Source: Zanthoxylum bungeanum (Eukaryota > Streptophyta > Magnoliopsida > Sapindales > Rutaceae). Taken from it: 64,000 nucleotides of DNA. Shown one piece after another: positions 1 to 11,708 of this stretch. The DNA lies in NCBI GenBank assembly GCA_019454045.1, contig SKCR01010149.1:186001-250000 (forward strand), given 5' to 3'. The position numbers were made by a program, and so were the translations under genes. The notes beneath the pieces are model-generated. The model ran no database searches and was not told the origin of the DNA. It worked only from the letters and a program-made list of their open reading frames with translations. The first letter of the stretch is position 1. Each line of letters opens with the position of its first letter.

Positions 1-381
1 TTTTTAATCTAGTTTAGTTCTTATTTTCTTTTTGCGCTTGAATTGCTAGGGACTAGCAATAAGCTGGTTAGGGTTTGTGATAAGTGTATGAAAATGTACT
101 TTGAACATCACTAATTCGGCATTGTTATCAAATATTTGATCTTAATTATATTTTATTTTGTGTCTTGTTATTAGGAAGCAATGGAACATGAATCTTGGAG
201 CAATTACACATGTTTCAGGACCTTACGGACGCATCAGAAGCATGCGGGAAGAGCTTAAATGAAGAAAATACGAATCCAGAAAATTCAACTAGTGTCGCGA
301 CGCCCACCTTCTGGCATCGTGACGCTGTTCCAGCATTGCCTCTATACTGAAATCCAACAAGTTTGGCGGCGCGATGCCACT

Positions 382-405
382 TTCCGGTGCCACGGAGCAC
401 CGGAA
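382..405. other. Perfect 9-bp stem hairpin upstream of LTR TATA box
   Basis: TTCCGGTGC (382-390) and GCACCGGAA (397-405) are exact reverse complements around a 6-base loop. The hairpin lies about 60 bases upstream of the TATA-like box at 464 in the LTR-like fragment. A role in regulation is only a guess. Confidence 0.5.
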
Positions 406-463
406 GACCCCAGAAACTTAATTTAGTCATGTTTGATGTGCATAAGGACTCCGGGACTTCTCT

Positions 464-471
464 ATATAAAC
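464..471 (+). promoter_or_regulatory. TATA-like box of the L0 LTR
   Basis: TATATAAA is followed within about 60 bases by an A-rich, C-rich leader typical of plant LTR transcripts. It is the only strong promoter-like element in this fragment and the main reason for placing the LTR on the plus strand. Confidence 0.4.
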
Positions 472-1299
472 CCAAGTTCATCCAAACCCTAAAAAAGGGG
501 AAAAACATAGAGAAAACACACAACAAAGAGTTCAAGACTCATATTTGAGAGAGAAGAACGAGGAAGCTCCATGCTAGACATGATGTTCCTCCGATCTATC
601 AAGGCTATATCTCTCTTCTGTATAACGAACTAATCTCCTAGGAAAAGCTAAGGATGAACTCTTGTAATTAAGTTCTTATGTTCATGTTTTTTATTCCTGA
701 ATGTTCATCAACATTTAATAAAATTGATATCTTATTGTTCTTTATTATCTTTTGATTTATAATCTAGAGATTGTGTTTCACCAACTTGCATATATGAATA
801 GTCATGCTTCTTCTATGTGTGATTGGGGAACCCAGTTGTGACTGGTAATGTTGTATTATGGGTTGATCTTCTGCATCAGTATTGCCTGAGGGTATATTAT
901 CGACGTTAGATAGGTCATAACGATAATATTGTTTGTTGTTAACATAGAGAAAACAATTCATCGATTACCTTAGAATTTAATATGTTTTGAATTGAAATAT
1001 CTTTCGATTGTTGGTTTGGGATGTGAAACCTTTAATTGAGTAATAAAAGGAATCAACTACTGAATATATGGATTTGATACAAGAGGGATTCCCGACCCTT
1101 TGCTGCTTTTCTCTACTGATAACTCTTAAGTAATTCTCACAGTTTTAGTTTACATTATAGATTCAATCTATATATTTAATCAAGTTATTGCTAACATTTT
1201 CTTTAAGTGAATTAGTTCCTTATAATCATCTCTCTGAGGAATCGACACCCCAACTATACTGCGATAACCGCAAGTACTTTTTGGGCGTAATCACTAGAT

Positions 1300-2247
1300 G
1301 AAATTAACATACTCATATAGGATGAAGGAAATGGTACTAATGTTTCCATAAACACGGACTTTACCTATTATCATTGTCACCAAGTGACAAATCTATCAAT
1401 CTTGAAACTTATTCATTTTTGAGGTAGAGTTTGATCTTCTTTTTTTGAGCTCTTTCCTTATTTGTGTTATGTCTTTGGGATCATTTCGAAATTCTCATTG
1501 ATGACCATTCCCAAGGCTTCTCCTACAAAATTATTTAGGGATATTTTGATACCCAAACTTTCTTGGGTCCATGGGGGTTAGTCTTGGTTCCTTGGGGAAC
1601 CCATGCATTCGCTTTCATATTTTTGTACATGAAATCAAATATTTTATGACATTTTCTATTGAATACATGACATGTGATATTTTCATCAAAAGTGACATGT
1701 GTATGAGAATTGGATGCCTTAATAAAATAATTTTTCAAAAACTTCCTTTGATGTAAGACGTATATCCTAAAACTTCTCTATTAAATACACATCTTTGGGA
1801 TTTAAGTAGCATATTAAACTTTTTCTCACCCAAAGTGAACTTTGTTACTATAGAAAGCAAATCCACTGTCTTTTTATTTAATACAATATTTTCATTCGTT
1901 ATAGATTTGCAATCACATGTAGTAGATGAGCTAAATGACATGTTAGATATGTTATTTTCAAGTTTTAGCTTCTCATCTTTTAAGCATGTAATTTCTTTTT
2001 CATGCATTTCACTATTCTCAACAATTGATGCATGATCATGTATTAAAGATGAATGCTCATTTTTGATCAATTTATACTTCTTTCTAAGCAAGTCATACAA
2101 TTCATGCAATTCATTAAACTTATCAAACAATTCAACATATTCAAGGGAATCATGTACATTTTCTTCATCATTTTCATCTAGATCATCAATAGCCATGAAA
2201 GTGAGATTTCTTGTTGCCTCATCATTTTCCTACTCGGATGAGTTAGA
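1300..2247 (-). pseudogene. Broken gag (and start of protease) of a SIRE-like copia element (Cop0)
   Basis: Gag binds element RNA and builds the virus-like particle. Reading right to left, the segment starts with an acidic stretch interrupted by an amber stop, followed by a 153-codon frame (2196-1735). That frame is rich in K, E and L heptads and looks like the coiled-coil linker of SIRE/Maximus-type copia gag. After a frameshift, 1738-1535 encodes a decayed zinc knuckle in which two of the expected Cys are Phe and the Gly before His is Cys. It is followed by the family signature TNPHGPKKVWV. A faint protease-like stretch (around VTLGDN) reaches about 1300. The upstream half of gag is cut off by Cop1 inserting at 2248, so the rest should lie beyond the right end of the window. 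Confidence 0.7.
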
Positions 2248-4217
2248 TGTAGGAAACGACTTTCCTTAGCGCGGTGGAAGTTGCTTGTGGTGGCACCGGC
2301 TCCGGTATGAATCTTTAAAATTTTGTTTGCTTTCTCCCTTTGTTGTAGTAGCCGAGATCAATCCTTTGGTGTCCAACGCGTGGATCAACCACTTGATCGT
2401 TCGAATTATGACTCGAAACCAACAAACCGAAGTGTGGGCTTCACTAATAAAGATCAAACCTCTAAACTATTTAGAGAATTAAGATGTCACAATGGTGTTT
2501 GGCTTTTGGAATTTCAAACACTCTCACAACACTTGTGAATGCTTGAACTCTCTCTATTTTCTCTCAATTGCACTTGTGTGAATGAATGCAAAATGTTAAC
2601 CTAAAAAGTGAGAGAAATGGTAGAGATTATATTCTATTACACAAGCCAACTAACCTTGTCATTAAGCATCTAATTCTTTCTTGCAATGGCCAACAAAAAA
2701 AATGTGAATGCCATACCAAAACATAAGAAATGATAAGCTAAAGATAAGAACTTTGTCATTAAGTATCTAATGTTTTCTTTCAATGGAAAACACATAAATG
2801 TGGAGGCCATACCAAAGCATAAGAATGGATTAGCTAATGCCAAAACTATTAGGTGTATACAAGCCACCTAATAGACATAATAAATTGGAGAGCATGACAA
2901 GCCATATGGCTTTGTCTCCTAAGGTAAATAAAAATCACAATCTTAATAATGGTTAAATTACCTTCAATTATGTTGTAGTAATTATCTCATAATTATTACT
3001 AACTTTTTAATCTCATAATCAAGACTTGATTATCTCATAATCAAAGAATTCTAGAAAATATTAAGTTAAACTAATTTAACATAGTTTTCATTTGTGATAA
3101 TAAATATTATTAATCTCATTAAGAATATTTAAATATAATGTGAGCATATTATTAGACAATCTAATTATATTAGGTTTGCTACAGTTAATCGAGCTAGCAC
3201 AGGGACCAAATGGACCTACGATTCCGAGCTCCAATAATTCCGAAATATTGATTAAACTCTTTAATCAAATATTACGAATTATTAACTCCGTATTATTCCA
3301 CTAAAAACTCGAAGTTGAACTCCCGTTACCATAGATGGATAAAATAAACCAAATAACTTTGGTATCCATCGATATAGTCATTACAATGGATATAGCCCTT
3401 CACGAATATCTCATAAATAGAGCCGGGTCAAAAGTCCGTTGAACCCCTCTAAATATTTTGTCTCTTAAGCACCATTGATTCTATAATGAACAATTAATTC
3501 ATAATAATTATGAATATAAAACTTTCTATTCGAAATAGAAAAGTTGAGCGCTCAAATTGTTCAAGTTGCGAATCAACTTTTAAAAGAGATACTTTTCTGT
3601 TTCTCGTAAGAATGAGTGAATTTCATATCTTTGTAAAACGTTCCCAGTTACACACCAAACCATATCCCCAAAATATGTAGTTATTGGCCGGGAATGCAAC
3701 ACCAACCTCACTATAGTAAATCAAAGGACATAGCCTGCCATGCAAGAGTTCGTAGTACACTCAGGATTAAGATTGAATCCATATATGACCATCTATTAGA
3801 TAAAATGAATTTCTTCGGTTAACGGATATTAAAAGAAATTCATATTTATCTGAGTCTGGTCCTATATGATCTCATCATACAAGGTGCCTTCATTCCTATG
3901 TCACTACATGAACGATCTCGGATCAAGGTCATCATACAAGTATAGAATGGACCTCAGCTATAGATAAATCACAAACAAAGTACCTTCTTTGTTTGCTCTC
4001 TACGGACTATTTAGATTACTAACTTCAGACTTAAATCCTCTTATGCATCAAACATACACCAAGTCTGAAGGTACAATAGTAATCAATGTGAACTAGACAA
4101 TTGGACAATATGCGATATAAATCAAACAACTTTGATAAAATGAATAATGCATTTATTATTATTACAATAATCAATTCTGTTTACAATACATGAAGATTTA
4201 AGACATAAATCTCAACA
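2248..4217 (-). repeat. Cop1 3' LTR
   Basis: This 1,970-bp LTR starts (minus strand) TGTTGAGA directly after the polypurine tract and ends CCTACA at 2248. Positions 2248 to about 3680 align with 62570-64000, the visible part of the 5' LTR. No gene lies in it. It contains a ~100-bp internal duplication near 2645-2850. Confidence 0.9.
2645..2850. repeat. ~100-bp tandem duplication inside the Cop1 LTR
   Basis: Two diverged units each carry TGTCATTAAG, a CAATGG motif, GCCATACCAAA and CATAAGAA, offset by about 100 bases. The same pair occurs in the 5' LTR at about 62970-63165, so the duplication predates this insertion. Confidence 0.65.
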
Positions 4218-4218
4218 A

Positions 4219-4230
4219 TCTCCCACTTGG
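4219..4230 (-). other. Cop1 polypurine tract
   Basis: On the minus strand CCAAGTGGGAGA directly precedes the 3' LTR start. This is the standard primer site for plus-strand DNA synthesis in copia elements. The same motif precedes the 3' LTRs of A, B and C. Confidence 0.8.
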
Positions 4231-4231
4231 A

Positions 4232-6286
4232 CTAGAGCAAATGGGACATGTCATGTAATCCTAAACCCTTTAGGTAACCTTCTAACACTTTAGCCGATAA
4301 GGTCTTTGTAAACGGATCAGCCAGGTTCTATGCGGATGGAATCTACATGACAGGGATACCTATTCTCTGCACTATCTCCCCGATGAGGTGATATTTTCTC
4401 TCAATATGCTTACCCCTCTTGTGGCTTCTTGGATCTTTGGAGTTCGCCAATGCACCACTGTTATCATAATAAAGTGTGAGCGATTTATCGATATCTGGAA
4501 AAAATTCCAAATCTGCCAAGAACTTACAAAGCCAGACTGCTTCCTTAGTTGCTTCACAAGCTGCTACATATTCAACCTCCATGGTGGAGTCAGCAATACA
4601 AGATTACTTTATGCTCCTCAATACTATAGCCCCACCACATATGGTGAATACTGATCCAAATGTTGATTTCCTAGAATCAGCATCCGTTTGAAAATCAGAG
4701 TCTGTATATCCTCTCATAATCATATTCTGACTTGTATATACAAGCATATAATTTCTCGTTCTCCGAAGATACTTGAGAATGTGTTTCACCGCTACCCAAT
4801 GATCTAATCCTGGGTTGGATTGAAACCTACTGACTACTCTCACTAAAAAATAAATGTCTAGTCTCCTGCATAACATAGCATACATAAGACTTCCAACTGC
4901 TGAAGCATATAGTATATGTGTCATCTCCTCATCTCATTGAGGTTTCTTAAGAGACTTTTCCTTAGACAAGTGAATTCCATGCCTGAAAGGTAGATTAACT
5001 TTCTAGGAATTCTACATACCAAATCGCACAAAAATCTTGTCGATATAGGATGCTTGAGACATTGCTAACAGTCGTTTCTTACAATCCTGAATGATCTGGA
5101 TCATAAGTACATAACTTGCCTCTCCAAAATCTTTCATTTGGAATTGGTTAGCTAGCCAGATTTTGACGTCTGATAATATCTTTACATCATTCCCAATGAG
5201 TAGAATATCATCGACATATAACACAAGGAAAACCACCTTACTATCAATGATGCGCTTGTAGACACAAGACTCATCGATGTTCTGCTCAAAGTTATAAGAC
5301 TTGATCGTAGTATCAAACCTTATGTTCCAAGATCTAGATGTTTGATTGAGTCCATAAATGGACCTTTGCAACTTGCAAACTTTTTGCTCTTGACCTTGGG
5401 TAATAAACCTCTCTGGTTGTACCATATAGATACTCTCATCAAGATTGCCATTCAAGAATGCAGTCTTGAAGTCCATTTTCCAAATCTCATAGTCATAATA
5501 TGCGGCAATGGAAAGAAGAATCCTGATGGATTTAAGTATGACTACTGGAGAGAAAGTTTCTTCATAGTCAGCTCCCTCTTTCTGGGTATAACCCTTTGCC
5601 ACTAGTCTAGCCTTGAAAGTATGTACTTTCCCATCGATTCCTCTTTTTCTCTTGTAGATCCACTTGCAACCTATGAGTTTTACTTCATCAGGTTGGTCTA
5701 CAAGTTCCCATACTGAGTTAGAGTACATAGAATCCATCTTGAGGTTCATGGCTTTAAGCCATTTCTCTTTATCAATATCTTCCATTTCACTACGATAGGT
5801 CAATGGATCATCTATACCATCATAAGATGCAACAACTTGCACCTCAGCATTTCCTAGATAGCGTTCATGTTGTCTTAAAACCCTCCCACTACGTCTAGGT
5901 GGTATGTTATCCTGATAAACTTGTATCTGACTTTCAGATGTAGAAGGTGTTATATCTTTGTCAACATTTGACAATGGTGTACTAGTCATAGCAGCAAGTA
6001 ACTCCTCAAGTAACACTTTACTTCGAGGTTTGAACTCTCTCATATAGTCCTCCTCAAGAAATGTAGCATTTGTCGACACAAATACTTATTATCTTCTAGA
6101 CTATAAAAGAATCCACCCATAGTGTTCTTAGGATAGCCTACAAATAAGCACACATGTGAACGTGGTTCCAACTTAGCAGTCTTGTTCTTTAGCACATGTA
6201 CCGGACACCCCCATATGCGGAAATATCACAAACTAGCTTTACAACCATTCCACAACTCTAAGGGAGTCTTAGAAATAGACTTAGAA
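4232..6286 (-). pseudogene. Cop1 pol, 3' part: integrase C-end, reverse transcriptase and RNase H (broken)
   Basis: This segment copies element RNA into DNA. From 6286 leftwards the integrase tail (GCPVHVLKNK, then FVGYPKN) runs to about 6080 and a frameshift leads into the copia reverse transcriptase (6079-5012). The RT has KARLVAKGYTQ, the DYEETFSP motif and catalytic YVDD within LVLYVDDILL. The same frame continues to 4604 (RT end and RNase H start, with YTDSDF) and 4343 (RNase H, EVEYVAACEA and YDNSGA), then to about 4235 near the polypurine tract. It is cut by several in-frame stops, mostly TAG. The integrase end at 6286 is where G1 inserted; the coding sequence resumes at 16340. Confidence 0.9.
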
Positions 6287-6291
6287 GGAAC
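6287..6291. repeat. Target-site duplication GGAAC, left of G1
   Basis: GGAAC directly precedes the G1 LTR start and recurs directly after its end (16335-16339). The Cop1 integrase reading frame joins across it. Confidence 0.9.
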
Positions 6292-7819
6292 TGTAGGCAC
6301 TGCATTTTTACACATAAGTCCCTATGATGAGTCTCATTTTTGGAGACACTACCTTTTAAGTCACGGAGGTCACGGAAAACGGACATCGGAAGGGGGAATT
6401 CAGAATAAACAAGTTCACTGTCTTCGTTGGTGCTGCATTCGTTACTCGTTCGAACGTCAGGCAGATTGCGGACGTTCGTGCCTCGTTCGAATTGGCGTTC
6501 GAACGGAGTCGGTATTTCTGGTTTTGCTGCTAGCCTCACATCAAGCCCAATTAGCCCCCGAAAGCCCATAAAACACATCCCAAATTAAATAAATAAATAT
6601 TAATGAAAACATTAACTAAATAAGATAATAATTAAATTAATTAAACAATTAAATAAAACATATACCAAACATAAAATAAACAATTACCAACTTAAACTAA
6701 AATCATGCCTAATTCAAATAATTCATATACTAAAATTAAAATAAGATATGCCTAATTAAAATCAATCTTAACCAATTAAAGCCAATCAAATATTTGACTT
6801 CTTAATCTAATAAGACATCTACCAATTTAAGTTAGTTGACTTCCTAATTCAATAAGATATCCACCAATTTAGATTAGTTGACTTCCTAATTTAAAATATC
6901 TCGTCCCCCCTTAATCTTGTATATACCATTCCTATCATTCCTAATTTGGAAACCAAATCTCTTCCTTGTGAGACAAGGAGTAGCCCTAGCCATTCTCTAT
7001 ATAAACAACCCTTAACCAAGACATCCAATCTCCTAGCTCATTCATACAAGAAAAGCCTCCCCTAGCTCCCCACTCTCTCTAATACACGCCCAAGACATCA
7101 AGACACTCTCCATATCACACGAAAACTACAAAACATAAACAACACACACAACAACCCTTCATTCACCAAATTAACGAGAACAACACACAGCAGCCCCTAA
7201 CCCTTGAAATCAGTCCCAAACAGCAGCCCAATACCTCCCCAAACACACCAAAACCGTAGCCTAAAAACACCAAAAGAGCACCCAAAACAGTCCACCAAGA
7301 ACATCAAAACAGTCCACTGAAACAGAAGAATAAGACCTGAAACAGTGAACTGAAACGGCAAGCAGAAATACAGCGAAAACAGCAGTAAAAGACGGAGAAC
7401 GACGACTCAAAACAGTAAGACAACGAATGAGAACAGTGAACCAGTGAACCGGAAGAGTTGCGGAGCATCCACCCTTCCGACGATCGTGTACTGTACATCC
7501 GAGAGGTGATTTAAAAGGTTAGACCTGAGGGCACTCTTTTTCATTAGTTTATATTCGTTTTCTTTTATTATTGAATTCTATTCGCATGAGAGTCGTTTGT
7601 GGATGCATGTTATGGCTTGAATGAAATGGAAGAGTGTCGTCTCTTGTGGTATATAGGATGAAAACCCAGACGTAAATTCCGTAGCTGAATCCGAATGGAC
7701 GGTAGTGCGGTCTGTACTTCGGATACAACTCCACGTACCACTTGAGTAAACGGCACATTCTCTTGTTTTGTGTTGCTTTGGTTTATTTATTTCTCGTCAC
7801 TTGAATTCTGTATGTTGCT

Positions 7820-8215
7820 TATTCCTGCATGATCCGATCGAGCGCATGGGCTTAGTAAGTGGAATGAAAGATCCCCGATGTGGAAGGGTTAAAGCCCTTT
7901 ACCACGATGCTTTGCCGCGCCGGTTGATGTGTGTCCGGTTGAATGCAAGATACGTTCAATCGGGCATGCTTAGTTTGATATGATTGTCTTTATGTTTTTT
8001 TATGCATGGTTCAATCAAGCGCATGGGCTTAGTAAGTGGAATGAAAGATCCCCCATGGGGAGGGTTTAAAGCCCTTTACCATGATGCTTTGCCGCGCCGG
8101 TTGATGTGTGTCCGGTTGAATGCAAGATACGCTCAATCGGGCATACTTAGTTTGATATGATTGTCTTTATTTTGTATGCATGATTTGATGTGATGCGCAT
8201 GGGCTTAGTATGTTG
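7820..8215. repeat. Tandem repeats of ~176 bp in G1 5' LTR
   Basis: GCGCATGGGCTTAGTA occurs at about 7840, 8018 and 8193. The first two units also share the segment up to GTTGATGTGTGTCCGG; the third is partial. The sister LTR has the same arrangement at about 14890-15290. Confidence 0.8.
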
Positions 8216-8337
8216 GTCTAAAGGTCTCTTTGAGAGATCAAGAGCCCCAAAAGGCCACCTTTACGCAGTAGTAATTCGCCGCGCCCCTTTATTTTGTTGT
8301 TTATGTATTGCGTCCCATTTCATGCATCAGGTCTGTT

Positions 8338-8650
8338 CCTGTTCGAACGCGTTTACGAACGCAACTCGAACGCGTTTATCATGCATCAGGTCTCATTTCA
8401 TTCGAACGCGTTCACGAACGCCATACGAACATGAGCATTCTGTTTCATTTCTGTTCGAACTCGTTCACAAACGCCACACGAATGTGAGTATTCTGTTTCA
8501 TTTCCATTCGAACGCGTTCACAAACGCCATACGAACGTGTGCATTCTGTTTCATTTCCGTTCGAACGCGTTTACAAACGCTACTCGAACGAGAACCTTCT
8601 GTTTACCGTTCGAACGCGTCTATGAACGCTACACGAACGCACACGGTAAA
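8338..8650. repeat. Palindrome-rich tandem repeat (GTTCGAACGCG) in G1 5' LTR
   Basis: Five or so ~60-bp units contain the self-complementary core TTCGAA, usually within GTTCGAACGCG, followed by ACGAACGC and often CATTCTGTTTCATTT. The copy in the 3' LTR is at about 15412-15725. The LTR start (about 6448-6520) has further GTTCGAACG cores. Confidence 0.8.
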
Positions 8651-9252
8651 CAGATCCTCTTGCATCACATTACGACATTTCCATCTTAGCATATGGTTAC
8701 CCCTTTGTACGCTATGCATTTGTATTACCTCTCTAGTTGTCTGTTTCCGTTATGTGCCTACAATATTATTTGTCGTCATTTTGATTTCCTTTACATTACA
8801 CGCAAATGTTACCATGATTATTTGTGTTTATATTTACATGAATGATTGAATTATTATGACGTTATGTGCTTGTTTTTGCAAAGGCCTACTTTTGAGCATG
8901 TGAATTTGGCAATAAGATTTGGTTTCATGTATGTTAGATGTAAACTATACTTTTAAGCATGTGAATCTAGGATTGTGTTGCACTTGGAAATATATGTCAT
9001 AGGCTTGGTTGGATTATTGCATAAATCTTTACATTACAAGTTGCATAAGTAAGGGACCATTCCGAACCCAATGGTTTGAGGTATTCCCTTGCGAGGGGTG
9101 AGTGCGGCCTTAAATCTTTGTCCCGGTTCACACCGGGTGGCGACTCCCTTATTCTCCGGTTTAGTCCTCCGTTGGCTATTCCGTACTCCCAATTAGGCCC
9201 TCGAGCCTGGAACAGCATTGCGTCACCCAGTTTCCTGTGTGTTCCGACAGTC

Positions 9253-9270
9253 TGGCGACTCCACTGGGGA
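9253..9270 (+). other. G1 primer-binding site
   Basis: TGGCGACTCCACTGGGGA lies three bases after the 5' LTR end. G2 has TGGTGACTCCACTGA in the same place. The leading TGGCGAC fits a plant tRNA ending in GTCGCCA, possibly Arg; I cannot verify the tRNA. Confidence 0.65.
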
Positions 9271-10423
9271 TAGAGAATCGGCCCCAAAATAATGCCTTGT
9301 AATGTATAGATTTATGCTTTAATTAACCGTGTCTACAAATGTGTGAAATGGGGGTTGTGATCAAAGGCATTTTGAGGCTAGGTAATGGTTTGGTGTCTTC
9401 CTTCACTCACTACCTTTCTAGAAGAAGAAAAAGCTGTGAAGGCACCTAGATAGCCATCTACTCGTAGCCGATTGTGATGGACTAATTTGGAGGACTCGTT
9501 GTTTATTCCTGACACCAAGCGATAAGAGCCTTAGAGGCTTGGGTATTTAAGTGAGCCTCGCTCCACCTTCCCTCTGGGGAATCTACAACGGGAAATCCAT
9601 TTGACAGTCTGTCACACACCATAGCTCATTGGCATGTACCTTAGTGTATAAAAGGGGTGTGCCTCACTTGGTTGCTCGAACCATTGATGGGGAGACCTAG
9701 TTGTGGGCCATCCTTCGTCGATGAGAGCCTTGTCCATACTCCCACGAACCCATGCGTAGACCGGGTTGTATAGCCTATAAAAATATTTCCTTGTGCTTTA
9801 GGACCATTATCATTTGGATGAATTGGACTCCTTGTCAAAAATGCGAACTTGCTGGGCCATTTAAACCGGGGCAGGTTCGTATCTTATGACAATTAGGCCC
9901 AAAGCTTCTGAAATGATGGTGGGCCACACGGTAGAAGTTATTATTTTATGTTATAATATCTTCTTGTATGCTTATGTTTGGGAACATTGCTATTTGAATC
10001 CATCTGGGTCTTTTGTCATGAGATATGGGCTTGTTGGGCCATTTAAACTGGGACAAGAACATATCTTATGACGATTGGGCCAAAAGGCTTCTAAATAACA
10101 ATGGGCCATTTTATGATTGTGTTCGGAATATTATCATTTGGATTTAGTTGGGCTCTTTGCCATGAGATGTGAACTCGTTGGGCCATTTAAACTGGGACGA
10201 GTTCACTCCTATGACAGTTAGCCCAAAAACTTCTAAAATGATGATGAGCCGATTTGTGTGAAAATTTTAATGAGTTGATATATTTCTTGTATCGCATGCA
10301 TATCATGCATCCCATGCACCCTATGCATACATATATCATGTTAACCCTTGTGTTCTGAAAGCCATCATAGATTCCCGTTGGGTTAGAAAAAAGGGAAGAC
10401 TCACCAAAATACTGAGAACAGAC
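9271..10423 (+). other. G1 untranslated leader with imperfect repeats
   Basis: There is no gene. The leader aligns with the two halves of the G2 leader (58955-59400 and 48587-49091, opposite strand). Three imperfect repeats lie at about 9800-10250, each with GGGCCATTTAAACYGGG and a later GGGCCA, at spacings of about 180 and 143 bases. CCTTC at 9712-9716 is the unoccupied equivalent of the site where element C inserted in G2. Confidence 0.75.
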
Positions 10424-11708
10424 ATGAGTGAATCAGATATTGAGGTATCCCGGATAGATCAGTTGGAGAATGGTTTCGCCAAGATTACTGAACAGTTGCA
10501 AGCCTTGACTACTGCCATGAAAGATATGGCTGTGCCCCGTGCTGGGGGAAATTCTGAGAATGTAAGGCGCGAAGAGCCTCTGAATGGGTTGGGGGATGAT
10601 ATCCCACTTTTGATGATGACATAGCAGAGTATGCAACAGGAAAAGTGATTGGGTCTCAGACAGAATTTCAGAAGCTTCAGGATCAGGTTGAAACAGTTAC
10701 CCGCAAAATGAGGGGTAAACATGAAGAGTTGTTAGATTATGAGGCAATGACCTTCGGAGAACAACTGCCAGCTCAGTTTAAAATGCCCGACATGGCCAAG
10801 TTTAATGGGAATGGAGACCCAAGAGTCCATCTGCAGCAATATGTCTCAGTCATGAGTTCAGTGGGCCTATCACAGCGCCAAGTCCAAAAGATGTTTGGGA
10901 TGTCCCTTGAGGGGGCACCTGTGGTTTGGTATCATAGCCTTGAGAAGAAGGTTAAGGAAGATTGGAGGGAACTAGCTGATGCTTTTCTGAAGCAGTATGT
11001 CACAGACCTAGAGATTGACTTGTCACTCCGAGATTTGGAGAACACTAAACAGAAGCCAGAGGAAAGTTTCAAAGAGTAAGTGGATTGCTGGAGAAGCCAG
11101 CTTTTAAAAATGCAGACTCGACTCAGAGAAAGACCAATTAAGATGATTATCAAGGGCACCAAGCCCTCTATTTATGGTAAGCTGAGGAGGATGACTTCGA
11201 TGATTTCTGATTTTCGACAGTTGAGGGAAACTGTCATGGATATTGAGGAAGAGGAGGCTGAAAACAGAAAGTTTTATGGCCAGAATAAAAGAACTTTTGG
11301 GGGGCCTTCTGAGACAAAGCCCGCTACTGCCAAAGTCGCTGCCATCAGAAACCGGCAATTCTCCAACCTTGGTAGACCTTTGTCGAAGGTATTTGAAAAG
11401 TTACAGGGACAAGGAATCTTGAAACCCTTAAAAGGCAAACCACTTCCACACCCCCACCACCACACATAAATGTGAACCTTTATTGTCACTTCCACCAGCT
11501 ACATGGCCATGACACCGACAACTGCACCCGCCTCAGGCATGAAATTCAAGATCTCATAGATTCCCATAAAATACCCAACCCATGAAAAGAAACCATCAAC
11601 CACCAAGCTTCTTACATGGATGACAGTGAAGAACCATAGGCCGAGGAAGAAGGCCGTGCTGCGGATAATGGAGATGTTCCTCCTAGCCTATTTGATCCAG
11701 CTTTTTAA
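10424..11708 (+). pseudogene. G1 gag (Tat/Ogre-like), broken
   Basis: This is the capsid-type protein of a gypsy element. The start ATG at 10424 matches the G2 gag start. Residues 1-45 form a short predicted coiled coil (IDQLENGFAKITEQLQAL). A one-base frameshift near 10600 leads to 10645-11079 with the retrotransposon gag core (FNGNGDPRVHLQQY, then GAPVVWYHSL). An in-frame TAA at 11077 interrupts it, and the same frame continues to 11469 (LGRPLSKVFEKLQGQGILKP). A further frameshift carries it into a His/Cys knuckle typical of this group (CHFHQLHGHDTDNC, about 11484-11525) and on to a stop at 11708, with two more internal stops. At least two frameshifts and several stops mean no full protein is made. 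Confidence 0.88.

Larger units (their letters stand above)
1..1295 (+). repeat. LTR-like fragment of a gypsy-type element (L0), left part outside window
   Basis: This stretch has no credible gene. A TATA-like box (TATATAAA) at about 464 is followed by an A-rich leader with AAACCCTAA-like sequence, the usual look of a plant LTR promoter on the plus strand. An AATAAAAT-like polyadenylation signal lies near 717. The right edge is near 1295, where broken copia gag/protease sequence on the opposite strand begins. A GC-rich hairpin lies upstream of the TATA box. I infer a gypsy LTR from this layout; no coding region is attached, so the lineage is open. Confidence 0.45.
6292..9249 (+). repeat. G1 5' LTR
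   Basis: This 2,958-bp LTR begins TGTAGGCACTG and ends GTTCCGACA. It is free of genes. It holds a block shared with the G2 LTR (about 7650-7750), two full plus one partial ~176-bp tandem units (7820-8215), and a cluster of CGTTCGAACG-type palindromic repeats (8338-8650). A 219-codon open frame at 8190-8849 lies in the palindromic repeats and is frameshifted in the sister LTR, so I do not call it. Confidence 0.92.

Noticed and set aside
6182..6571. 129-codon frame crossing the G1 left junction
   Set aside because: It joins Cop1 and G1 sequence by chance across an insertion boundary.
8190..8849. 219-codon open frame in the G1 5' LTR
   Set aside because: It lies in the palindromic tandem repeats, has no known domain, and is frameshifted in the sister LTR (15261-15572 and 15380-15934).
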